Source: Anarhynchus alexandrinus
Lineage: Eukaryota; Chordata; Aves; Charadriiformes; Charadriidae
Assembly: GCA_008711295.1 (NCBI GenBank)
Contig: VUYV01000069.1
Span: 2,034,372 to 2,098,371 of the forward strand
Direction: 5' to 3'
Length of the DNA stretch: 64,000 nt
The position numbers and the translations under genes are program-made. Every line of letters begins with the position of its first letter. Position 1 is the stretch's first letter. Below, piece by piece: positions 23,901 through 35,445 of this stretch. The notes beneath the pieces are model-generated. The model saw nothing but the letters and a program-made list of their open reading frames with translations, searched no databases and was not told the DNA's origin.

Positions 23901-26900
23901 CTGTCCTGTGAAACACAGGTGAAATTTGAAAACAAAGTTTTACTTGAGGTTTTCACTGCATGAATTAATAACTGTGGCAATAAGCTCATGTTACAGTAAA
24001 TTGGATCATCCATTACTTAATATTGCTTTTAATTTTCAAGATAATTTCATTGTTGAATTACTCCACAACAGATCAATAAACCATGCATGCAAGCAAACCA
24101 GGCTACAGGCTTCAGAAAGTCATATTCGGTCAATGACAGTAGGTTATTTTTAATTACTGTTGCAAAGACTACGGTGACTTTTTTAAGAACAACCCCCCCC
24201 AAACCTGTAGTTTCCTTTCCTATGAAGAAAGCACAAATTGTTTCATAATCAAAATTAGTCAGTTAGTAACACTGTCCCTCTCTCACATGAATCTTGCAGA
24301 AATTAAACACTTTAATCTCTGGCCTAAATTGCAAGGAGGAGACCACGTGTGTGCGCTACGTTGACAACGTGGCTCTTGCTTTACATGTACAAACTACCAT
24401 TCATTCATTACACTAGCTAATCATTTTAGCTAGACGTGCTGAAAGAAAACTATTACCCGTCTTTTTGTGCAATCCTCCAAGGCCAAATCACTAACCCAAA
24501 TTGTAAAACAACATTCTGAGAAGGAGAAGTGTTGACTCAACCCTTTTTCTTAAGGATAGCTTTGCAGGCAACTGGCATCCAATTTTCAGATTCAGGACTA
24601 TGTAAATAAATAACAATTATAAATATAATGATCAATATTTCTTTGAAAAAATAATACAATATAAAGTGAAAAATTACTTTGGAATGCTTCTAGCACCTTT
24701 CAACAACAACAGAAAAAAACCCTAAAATCCTCAAACCAAATATCAATTAAAAGCACAATTAGCTCATCGGGAATTTTACATCAACTCCTTGTGAGAGGCC
24801 TTTGCTACAAAAGAAATGCAGTCAAGAATGTACTGCATATTTTGAAAGTAATGTAAAAACCTATTTTTCTTCCTTAGTCGAGTATTCTTAGTCTCATTTC
24901 TCTGACTTCACCTGTAATCTTGACCTCTTTGTTAGCTCTCACACATGAAGTATTTAATTAAATTTTGACGATGTCTGAATGAATTCTTAGGAGAACAATT
25001 GGTGTAAGTAATAATTAACTTAGTATTTGTTAATTTCATATCCAGTTCATTAGCATGAGTTATAATTACTGAACAATCTTTTAAAATCAGAAAACCTCTA
25101 CTAATAAAGAGTAGTCTTTCACTTTCAGAAATCTACTATCTTTGAAATAAAAATAAATAAAGACTGTTTAACACCTGATAGCCTTCCCATTTTAAAGGTT
25201 TGGTTTAGGAATAGCACAGGCAAAGACATTAAAATACCCAGATTTTGGTACATAATATTCAAGCATCTGTTAAAAACCATACTGGTGTGTGCAAAAAAAG
25301 TACTTCAGGTTTTACTGAAGTCTTTGACAGGTTGGTAATAACCACCTATGCTACTGTTGCTCAGACTGTAGATTTACTCTCACTGGCTTAAGATGAGTCT
25401 GTGAGAGTTGCTGTAATTTTCTTGATGACAATGTTATGGAATAACATTTATCTTTTTAGTCATTTTTACAGAAATTGGTCTGGAATTCTGATTTTTTTTC
25501 CTTACATCTGAGGTACATGTTGAACCTTTGCAAGGGTTTTTTCTCCATGATTTAATAGTTAACAGATGTACTTATATCTATCCTTGGCTGAGAAATAATT
25601 TCAATCTTGACAGTCAAAAATGAGCTCTATATGGTATTCTAACCACCTGCCCACAAGCAAGAAAAATCTGCTTTTTTGGGATGTGGTACCAGTGCCAAAG
25701 CAAGCAACTTGGCTCAGCTAAGCTGGATGAGGAATGATTGCCTTCAGTTTGATTTGACCTTGAGAAATCAGAAGGTCTCAGCAATCTGCATAACTTTGGG
25801 TGTCATCAGGGAACAGACACTGTAGATGATTTCTTCTGTTTGCACCAGAGATAATAAACAGACACAAACTCTTTTGTAAAATTGGTAGTCTCCATCATAC
25901 TTAAGAGCAACTTTTTCCAAACAACATAAATTGCTGTATATGGAAGTTTTCCACATACATCCATCTTCATCAAATTCACAGAATGAAAAAATAGTAAGAC
26001 AGTCAATTTCAGGTGACACCCAGATCCCAAGACAAGAACCTTATTGTAATATATCATGAAATTGTACTAGTATCACCACAGGGAATCTTCCACATGACAC
26101 TAAACACCTTCCAGCTCCTAAGAAATCTTTTTCCCTTCCAACACACACCTACAGCCATCTGTGTCTTTTTATTTTAACCCTTCCCTTACACATACTATAT
26201 TCCTTTGACCACAAGCTGTTACTTAAGACAGGGTTATGTATGTGAAGCTACTAAATGTTTTTTTTTCTGAAGGCCAGGTTACCAGACTATGAACGAGAGT
26301 ATGCCAATAGGTTAGGGAATATTCTCTGGTTGTGTGCAGCTATTAACCTTTGCCTCAGAGCTGAAATGTGTTTTCCTTAAAAGCTGCAGATCAGTCAATT
26401 GTTGAGAGTCCTGACTTTAAAACATGGATCCAAGCTGAGAACTGGGAAAGTGCTGGAGGAGACCCCGTGCTTGGGATACTGCTTCTGGAGTATTGCCAGA
26501 TCTGCTATTCTGAGATGGGAACCCCCAAAAGAAGACACGCCACAATGACTGAAATGACAGAATCTGAAACAAGAGACTCTGATTTGGTGGGATTAGGAGC
26601 AGCCATTAACGAGCCTGAGATTTCTTTGCCTATACTTGGGCAAATTTTTGAGTGTCTAAACCCTCTGGGTTTCAACTTTTGCAATGAAAGATTTTGAAGT
26701 TTCAGGAAAAATGAAGCCTAATTTACTGGTTTCCTCATTTGGAACAGAAACATGATAAAAACACAACCTTTTGTAATAAATAAGCTAAGTAGTTAAAGCA
26801 AGCAAGATTCCAAACTGCAAATGGGATCTCCTTTTTCTCAGCTAAAGCATCCCTACCAAAGTGATGCACCAGTGCAGGTTCCTATGACTCAGCAGTGCTA

Positions 26901-29314
26901 AGAATAAGTAGAAATCTGATATGGAAAGTATGCGAGATGCTTGTAGCTGCTTTATTAATTAGATAATTTCTCACAAAGCATGTCATTCTAAACAAAATAA
27001 TTATTTAGCCATTACTTTCTTCACCAGCTTCTTCAAAATAGCAGTTAATCACTGTTAAAATATACAGTATTCAGAAAAATTACTGGATTTCAACTTAAAT
27101 TAGAAAGCAGTCTAATCAGATACTCATATTTACTCTTTTTGCCAATTACCTGCTGTGTAAAAGTTAGTTAAATTTTCAAATGCATGCATCATGTATTGCA
27201 TTAGATAGTTTTTAAACTGTTTTTCTATCAGATGGCTATACCACACTGAGGTATACAAACACGATTATGTCACTATTTTGCAGGGAAGTGCAATGCAGCC
27301 AATTAGAGCATAACATTTTGAAACCAGAACAAATGTAGTCATGCAAAATTTTGTATTACTACTGCAGCTGTCCTTTATATGGGTTAATAGAACCTAGATC
27401 TCATTTTCACTAGGGCTTTCTTTGTGCTATATTGGCAGAGCAATGAGAACTGGGAATATTAATTCTAAGGGCAGAGGATACCAATGTGATAACCCAGTTT
27501 GAAATCTGCATAAGTACAACCCTCAGACTTTCAGGCAGTAATTCATGCAGTGATTATTGAATAACTCACTACTAATCGATATCTTAGGCATGCACTGTTA
27601 TTTCCATTATTGTATGTCAAGATGTGCTTTATAAATAATACTTGCATGACAAAATATTTTATTTTTTTATTATGTATTATAATTAGTACATATTGCTAGT
27701 CTCACAGACATATGACTAGATGAAAAGAACTTCATCTAAGTAAACATATAAGCTGAAGTTAAGTGTCCTAAAGTGCTGCCATCCAAAAAGGACTCTGCTT
27801 TTATAAAAATGGGAATGAAGATAACTGATGCACACATGCCAGTGATAGGGAGAAATTACTTTTAGTGCCCCATTACAAACAGGTACAGAAGTAACTCTTC
27901 AAAGTTTAGCATAATAAATTTGTCTTGGCAAAGACTTATCTCGCCCCACCAAAAGGGAAAGTTAGAAAAATACAAAAATATATTCTGTACATCCATTTGT
28001 ATATTAACAAATTTTGCTTTACATACAACCTGATGAACCACTTATTCTCTGCAAGCTTTATTCTGACCTGTCTATTTTTCAACTACCTATTTTATACATA
28101 CAGTTAAATAGATATATAGAAATACATGACCCACATCACATATACATCAAAATAAAATCAGGTTTCTTAAGCCATATTACTTTAACTTCTGACCCCTGAC
28201 CCCATATATTCTTCCTCAACGTACTCCTCTGCTACCTTTAAAATCTGTCTGATTATTGTGAACACTAGTTTGGTCATCTCACTTTTTCTTAAGGCACACA
28301 AAACTACCGCTCAATTAATGCACAACAAATAGATTAAACATGTTTGTCTGAACAGCAACTAGCTATAGAAACAAAAATTGAATGAAAAAAACTTCTAAAC
28401 GCTTTATATAAGGGAGTCAATAGTTCGTATAACAATATTTTTAAGTCAACACTATTTACAAGTCCAGACAACATCATATTATTTATACTTGTTTCATTTT
28501 TTAGTATATGGCAGCATTGGTGTTACCGTATTTGGATGAAAGTACTGCAAATAATACAGATGAATATACAAGACTGCCTACCAAACCTTCCATTTAATTA
28601 AAGAGATTCATCAGATATTGCCCTCAAGTCTTTCTGTAACTGAGGATTTTTTCTATTGTAAAATAACCGGTCTTTTGTCATTCCTAAATATGTAAATGAA
28701 AATATGTCAACAATGGTAAAGGGTTTTCTACAAAATTTCTTCCACTTATTCTAGCAGTCTAATCAAATAAATGTACTATTGTGCATATCTATCTAAAATG
28801 ATAAAATGATTGAAAGGACAATGAACAAGACAGCTCATCCAGTAGAGATATTGGCCTCGCTTCAGGCCTGAAGTTCGCTTGATAACACCCCATTTTGTAC
28901 CAGACAGGGCACTGTAACAGAGAAGAGACTAGAAATAATTATGAGAGAAAAGATAAGAGATCATTGCTTATGAGAATCACAGAATTTATGGGATCATTGC
29001 TATGAGTAAAGGTATCCTTGACAGATCAGTTTCCCAGCAAAGGATGGTAATCATACTTCAGAATCCAGATATATTTGACCAAAACATACAAAAGACTTTG
29101 ACTGCAAAAAGGAGGAATCATTGTCTCTAACTGTCTTAACATCACATTATTTCCCAGATAATTGCTCAAATTTCTGTTCAAGGCTAATTTCAATGCAATT
29201 ATTTTTCCTGTTTTGTTTCTTTCTTCCCTTCTTTCCTGGATTTTCAAAATATCCTCAAAACATTCCTCAGCTTTTTAATGAGTAAGCAGCTATGGAGCTG
29301 CTGTTGTTCTATGT
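20918..29314. other. Unannotated intron
   Basis: The first 40 nt hold the acceptor's pyrimidine tract and a branch-like motif. Beyond that nothing was recognised over 8.4 kb. Open frames at 21,774-22,073 (+, 99 codons) and 26,368-26,697 (+, 109 codons) match no family I know and lack splice context. A 14-bp perfect palindrome, CTTCAGGCCTGAAG, lies at 28,860-28,873. Confidence 0.45.
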
Positions 29315-29943
29315 TGTCCTGGTTTGAGCGACACAGGACTAATTTCTCTTCTAATACTTAGGAAAACTGCACTTTTAGAAGACTCTAGCGTCTGAATTTG
29401 TAAAAATATCTACTTTATAGCCAGCTATATATATATATACATGTGGGTTTCAAAGTCACAGTGTTTTCGAGCTGGCCAGGTGCAGGGGTGAAGAGGAGTG
29501 AGACATGAGCGCTGGACCCAATGTCACATTCACTATAAATTAGAAAGTTTGCTGCGAAGTTGGCTCCCTCCCTTGATGGCTGCCATCCTGAGAACTTTGT
29601 GCCCCAGTGCTGGACCCCTGAGCTCTTCCCTTCCTCCTGAAGCCACAGCGCTCGCAGTGTCCGACACTTGCTGTCCACTGCTGGGAGTGCACAGCTTCCT
29701 ACTGACAGAATTGGCTGCGTATAATCTTTGCATATTCTGTATCGGTATTGGGATCAATATTGGTTCTTTAGTGCTATTAATGCTAATTATCTAATCTTAT
29801 TCTATTAAATCTTTTTATATTTCAGCCCCTGGTTTTCCTTGTTTTTTTCCCCGGTTCCACTTCCCAGGTGGGGAGGGGTCATCGGGTGATAGAATGATTG
29901 TCTAAATGACAATAAATTGTTATGAGTTTCTCAAACTATAACA
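29315..29943 (+). mobile_element. Solo LTR, avian ERVL-like
   Basis: The element starts TGTCCTGGTTTGAGC, the usual start of a large avian ERVL-type LTR group, and ends ...CTCAAACTATAACA. TATAAAT lies at 29,534-29,540 and AATAAA at 29,911-29,916. It is flanked by TATGT and TATAT, a 4-of-5 match to the 5-bp target duplication expected for this class. No internal retroviral sequence adjoins it, so it is a solo LTR left by LTR-LTR recombination. Open frames inside it are chance. Orientation is antisense to IMMP2L. Confidence 0.8.
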
Positions 29944-32544
29944 TATATGATCAATGTACCTGATACAATATAACCAACTCAATGCCCTTCTTCGTGTATC
30001 TCTTTCCGGAGAAGTTTTTCACAATTTCCACCATTCACTAAGAATTCTTCCCACAGCTATAATTTCATTTAATCTTGGACCTTAACTATATGAGTTGATA
30101 ACATTTCTGGATTGTATTTTATTTTCATTACATATTCTACTCTGTGCTTTAAAGACACACTGCATACCTAGGGCCTAGATTTTGCCCCTCTTGATACTTT
30201 TACCAATATGCATCACAACAGTCTGTTACATAGGTGCTGGCAAGCACTCTGGGAGTTGATTTAGAAGAGCTACAGCTACTAGAAGTTATTTTCTAGGTCT
30301 TGTGAACAGTAGAGCTGTAGCAGCAGTGTCAACCAGCAATGCCAGGGGATCTGGATTTTAAGGAAATAATTTGTCCTTAGGTAAAATTTCTTAGAATTCA
30401 TTTGCAGTGACTTTTCATGATTCTCACTTCCAGCCTCACATTGTCTTTCTGTATTTTTTCCAACTCATCCTACCTTCCTTCAGAAACTATGTACAAGACC
30501 ACTGCAGGTCACCATGCACGTAACGGTTAGCAGCACAGGAATTTCTATCTGTTTCTGAGAGTTTTGCTTACATGGTCAGGAGGCATATGGCAACCTCATG
30601 CATTTAATATTGCTTGTACTGCAAAGCAGAACTCATTTTGCTCCCACTGCTAAGAACGATCAACTAACAGTAGCTTTCCTCCCACAGATGACTTTATCCC
30701 TTTTTCCTGTAACATCTGTGTGTGGTTTTGTTCTCATGCCTTCTACACTATTCCCTTCATATGCTGTGCCACTTTCTTTTCCCTGTGTGTGTTTCAGCTG
30801 TTCTAGCACTAACAGGATTCTCATTTTATGATCCTTTCCATGGCAGCTCTCCTTAACCCTTTCAGGGAAGTATAATTTTGGTAAATTTTTAATGAAAATA
30901 TGGATGATTTCTGCTAACCTGTATTTGCAATCACACAGATGAGCTCAGAATCTAGTCTTTTTCTTTTTTTTTTTTTCCAAATTGATTAAACCTATAGCAA
31001 AATACTGCTGAGACAATACTGTGGAATACCTGCACAAGGACCATATTCTTTTCAAGGTCCATATATAACTTGCATTACCGTCTCCAACTGTATTGAGCAT
31101 ATTATTATTTAAAATGAGCATTAGAAAATTCTATATTTGAAATCAATATATATTTTGCAATTTGTTCAACATTGGATACTATCTAAAGATAACTGCATAT
31201 ACTATATGTATGTGAATATAAATATTCCTACACACTCTTACACAAATCTGTCACTCCCATTTGAGTTACTTAAACTACTTCATTCTTCTGCTCAGAACAT
31301 TCTCTTAATCAGAACCATAACTACTTTCAGGACAAATTAAAACAAAAACAAAACAGTAATTTTGTGTTGAAAAAAAGAGCAACATTGCATCTGTTTCATT
31401 CACTTCATTTAAATGGCTAACCAGCTTACTGATTCAGCAAAAAGAAAACATACAATATCTCATTTTTCCCTACTACAGTCTTTCACTTGTGAATCTGTCT
31501 GATTCCAACTGCCAACTCTGTGCCCTTTCAAGTTAAGATTATGAAAATTATTCAGTTTGTTTCTTTTGATAAAAGTCCCATTAACAAAATCAGTGTATCA
31601 TTTAATTACCTTCTCACATTTCTCTACCAAATTATATTGATAATTAACATGACAGATACTTGTTAATATCATTAACAGCTATTAAAAATATCATATCATA
31701 TCATATATTAGATAGGAATCATTTGTTAGATTCATTGTCATTAGCTTCATAATTTTACCAAGGTAAAAACTTACCAGTTATTCTAGGTCACCTAAGTAAA
31801 ATTACCAAACCCTATCATCGCTGTCAAATTGGAAATTTTATACCTGTAAGAATGGAAGGATAAGTAGAGACTAAAAAGGTACTGCTATCAAAAAGATTAA
31901 TTCTTGCACACCACATCCACTTTTTATTAATATTGAATCATCTGGGAAAATCGCTGGATAACATTTTAGCTTTAGACACATTTGAAGGAATTGAAGACAA
32001 TTGTTTTGAAGTGAATAGTTAAGATTTACAGTACTGTAAACAAGACCAAGATTTCACCTGATACATACTTAATGGTTTGGACTGAATGACATACTGCTGC
32101 AGTACCTTCCTTTTTCTCTCTTTCAATAACAGATATAGAAATTTTCCTCTATGCAAACCTAAGAAAAGAGACAGTCCAACTTTTTTTTTTTCTAAATTAA
32201 AAGTTGTGGAATTTAAAAGTTGACTCAGCAGTTAACTTCCAGCCTGTAGAATCTGCAACTATTAAATAAAGCTCTCTATAGAGGTCTTCTTGCCTGAAGT
32301 CACTTTTTCTCCTCACCCAACTCCTCTCCCTTAGCAATTCTTCTGTCATTTCTACTGCCACAGCAACTGTCAAGGTAGAGGCTGTAGCCTGATCTTTGGT
32401 TACCTGTCCTGTGTATTTCCTCAGCCTCAGGGTGGAGGTTGCTGGCTGTGCCAGCATTCCAAAAAATGTGCTCTGTGAGAGGAGGAGGTGAGGAGACAAA
32501 AAAAGTTTTAAAAAAATCTTCATAAGCCAGAGGGGAAAATCATG
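29944..32544. other. Unannotated intron
   Basis: Nothing recognised except a short ATATC pentamer run near 31,687-31,706. The open frame at 32,197-32,523 (-) has no known domain. Confidence 0.45.
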
Positions 32545-33258
32545 GCATCCACTGCCTTGAACAACCCCAGTGGTCTATTCCTCTTCTGAGGAACTGGCAC
32601 TCGGCCTTTTTGAACCTCATGCCATTGCCCGTGGCCCATCGATCCAGCCTGTCCAGACCCCTCTGTAAAGCCTTCCTACCCTTAAGCAGATCAACACTCC
32701 CACACAACATGGTATCATCTGCAAACTTACTGAGGGTGCACTTGAACCCCTCATCCACATAATTGATAAAAATATTAAACAGAACTGGCCCAAATACCAC
32801 ATAGAGCCCTGGGGAACACCATTTATGACCAGCTGCCAACTGGACTTAACTCCATTCACCACCATTCTTTAGGCCCAGCAAAGTGTAAGCCTGTCCAAGC
32901 CATGAGGAGCCAGTTTCTCCAGGAGAATGCCGTGGGAAATGATGTCAAAAGCTTTACTAAAGTCTAGTAAAAGTCTAGTAAAGACAACATCTACAGCCTT
33001 TTCCTCATCCACTGAGTGGGTCACCTTGTCATAGAAGGAGATCAGGTTAGTCAAGTAGGACTTGCCTTTTGTAAATCCATGCTGACTGGGCCTGATCACC
33101 TGGTTGTCCTGTATGTGCCGTGTGATGGTACTGAAGGTGATCTGCTCCATAACCTTCCTCGGCACTGAGATCAGACTGACAGGCGTGTAGTTCCCCAGAT
33201 TCTCTTTCCAGCCCTTCTTGTAGATGGGCATCACATTTGCTAACCTTCAGTCAACCGG
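32545..33258 (-). mobile_element. Outer CR1 LINE, 3' segment (split copy)
   Basis: Minus-strand CR1 ORF2 reverse transcriptase running from the PVDW region at 33,258 down to about 32,545. Visible blocks are [55 protein letters not shown] and FADD at 32,714-32,725. It has a TGA in place of the Trp codon at 33,247-33,249, a duplicated SLVKSLV-like sequence around 32,965-32,985 and a frameshift near 32,810. The 3' UTR and octamer tail are missing, and the lower boundary is uncertain by about 60 bp. It continues on the far side of the inserted copy at 34,782. Confidence 0.88.
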
Positions 33259-34781
33259 GTCAATGCAGGTCTTGAGGGAAATGGCAGATGAAGTTGCTAA
33301 GCCACTAGCCATCATATTTGAGAAGGCATGGCAATCTGGTGAAGTTCCCACTGACTGGAAAAGGGGAAACATAGCCCCCATTTTTAAAAAGGGAAAAAAG
33401 AAACACCCAGGGAACTACAGGCTGTCAGTCTCACCTCTCTGCCTGGCAAGATCATGGAGCAGATCCTCCTGGAAACTCTGCTAAGGCACATGGAAAATAA
33501 GGAGGTGATTGCTGACAGCCACCATGGCTTCACCGAGGGCAAGTCGTGAGACAAATTTGGTGGCCTTCTACGATAGTGTTACAGCATTGGTGGACAAGAA
33601 AAGAGCAACTGACATCATCTACCTGGACTTGTGCAAAGCATTTGACACTGTCCCGCACAACATCCTTGTCTCTAAATTGGATAGACATGGATTTGACCAA
33701 TAGATCAATTGGTGGATATGGAACTGGATGGACAGTTGCACTCAAAGAGTTACAGTCAATGGCTCCATGTTCAAGTGCTGAGCAGTGATGAGTAGCATTC
33801 CTCAGGGGTTGGTACTGGGACCGGTGCTGTTTAACATCTTTGTCGGTGACATGGATGTTGGGATTGAGTGCACCCTCAGCAAGTTTGCTGATGACACCAA
33901 GCTGTGTGGAGCAGTCAACATGCTGGAGGGAAAGGATGCCATCCAGAAGGACCTGGACAGGCTCAAGAGGTAGGCCTGTGCAAACCTCATGAAGTTCAAC
34001 AAGGCCAAGTGCAAGGTCCTGCATGTGGGTCAAGGCGATCCCATGCACAACTACAGTCTGGGCGGAGAATGGATTGAGAACAGCCCTGAGGAGAAGGACT
34101 TGGGGGTGCTGATTGACAAGAAGCTCAACATGAGCCGGCAATGCACAACTGCAGCCCAGAAGGCCAACCGTATCCTGGGCTGCATCAGAAGAAGTGTGGC
34201 CAGCAGGTCAAGGGAGGTGATTCTGCCCCTCTACTCTACTCTGGTGAGACCCCACCTGGAGTACTGCATCCAGCTGTGGACACCCCAACATAGGAAAGGC
34301 ATGCACCTGTCGGAGAGGGTTCAGAGGAGGGACACAAAGATGATCAGAGGGCTGGAGCACCTCTCCTATGAGGACAGGCTGAGAGAGTGTGGTTGTTCAG
34401 CCTGAAGAAGAGAAGGCTCCAGGAACACCTTATAGTGACCTTCCAGTACCTAAAGGGGGCCTACAAGAAAGCTGGAGAGGGACTTTTTACGAGGGCATGT
34501 AGTGATAGGATGAGAGGAAATGGCTTTAAATGAGAAGAGGGTAGATTTAGATTAGATATTAGGGCGAAATTTTTCACTCTGAGGGTGGTGAGGCACTGGA
34601 ACAAGTTGCCCGGGGGAACTGTTGATGCCCCATCCCTGGAAGTGTTCAAGGCCAGGCTGGATGGGGCTTTGAGCAACCAGGTCTAGTGGGAGGTGTCCCT
34701 GGCCATATCAGGGGGGTTGGAATTAGATGATCTTTAAAGTCCCTTCCAACCTAAACCATTCTATGATTCTATAATTCTATG
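33259..34781 (+). mobile_element. CR1 LINE nested inside an opposite-strand CR1
   Basis: A 1.5-kb plus-strand CR1. It starts within ORF2 at VLREMADEVAKPLAIIFEKA and proceeds through [24 protein letters not shown] (33,884-33,895) and [14 protein letters not shown]. It ends in the 3' UTR (GGGGGGTTGGAATTAGATGA) and the tail ATTCTATGATTCTATAATTC. One reading frame carries nearly all of ORF2. Breaks are frameshifts near 33,423 and 33,546 and stops at about 33,704, 33,780, 33,974 and 34,406. It shares its subfamily with 12,428-12,956. It sits exactly between the two halves of the outer CR1, so it is the younger insertion. Confidence 0.93.
33260..34405 (+). pseudogene. CR1 ORF2 reverse transcriptase, disrupted
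   Basis: The coding part of the nested CR1. Palm-domain blocks A ([11 protein letters not shown]), B ([14 protein letters not shown]) and C (FADD) are all present in order, followed by thumb-region sequence to about residue 380 of the fragment. The N-terminal AP endonuclease domain is lost by 5' truncation. Two frameshifts and at least four stops make it non-functional. Reverse transcription by target priming is the known role of the intact protein. Confidence 0.88.
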
Positions 34782-35445
34782 AAAGTGGTTTGGTGAGCAC
34801 TTCCACCAGCTCCCTCAGTACCCTTAGGTGGATCCCATGCGGCCCCATAAACTTGTGTGTGTCTAAGTGGTGTAGCAGCTCACTAACCATTTCCCCTTGG
34901 ATTATTCTGCGCCCCATCCCTGTCTTACTATGAAAAACTGAGGCAAAGAAGGCATTAAGTACCTCAGCCTTTGTCACTATGATTCCCCCCACATCCATTA
35001 AAGGATAAAGATTCTCCTTAGCCCTCCTTTTGCTGCTTATGTATTTATAAAAACCTTTTTTGTTGTCTTTTATGGCAGTAGTCAGATTCAGTTCTAGTTA
35101 GGTTTTGGCCTTTCTAATTTTCTGTATGCATAACCTCATGACCTCCTTGTAGTCTTCCCTAGTTGGCTGCCCTTTCATCCAAAGGTCATAATCTCTCCAG
35201 TTTTTTCCTGAGTTTCAGCCAAAGCTGTGTTCAGCCAGGCCAGTCTTCTGCCCTGCCAGCTCATCTTTTGGCACATGAGGGCAGCCATCTCCTGTGGCTT
35301 TAGGATTTCCTTCTTGAAGAATGTTCAGCCTTCCTAGACTCCTTTTCCCTTCAGGACTGCCTCCCAAGGGACTCTGTCAACCAGTGTCCTCAACAGGCTA
35401 CAGTCTGCCCTCCGAAAGTCCACAGCAGGTAAGGTTGTTTGAATC
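34782..35445 (-). mobile_element. Outer CR1 LINE, 5' segment (split copy)
   Basis: Minus-strand CR1 ORF2 upstream of the reverse-transcriptase core. From the 5' side it reads FRRADCSLLRTLVDRVPWEA, then a decayed middle, then KAEVLNAFFASVF, IIQGEMVSELLHHLDTHK and VLRELVEVLTKPLS, ending at 34,782. This is the region immediately N-terminal to the block that resumes at 33,258. By comparison with the family about a dozen codons are missing between the halves. The upstream boundary near 35,445 is approximate, and the endonuclease domain is absent. Confidence 0.88.

Noticed and set aside
26368..26697. 109-codon plus-strand frame
   Set aside because: No domain, antisense to the gene, no splice or promoter context.
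28970..29010. GAATCACAGAATTTATGGG looked like a CR1 tail on the minus strand
   Set aside because: No following GGTTGGAAGGGACC block or any other CR1 sequence.
29415..29794. Overlapping frames on both strands of 74-98 codons
   Set aside because: Inside the solo LTR at 29,315-29,943; GC-richer LTR sequence keeps frames open by chance.
33530..34141. 203-codon open frame on the minus strand, the longest frame in the window
   Set aside because: It is the antisense shadow of the nested CR1 reverse transcriptase, whose palm motifs read clearly on the plus strand.
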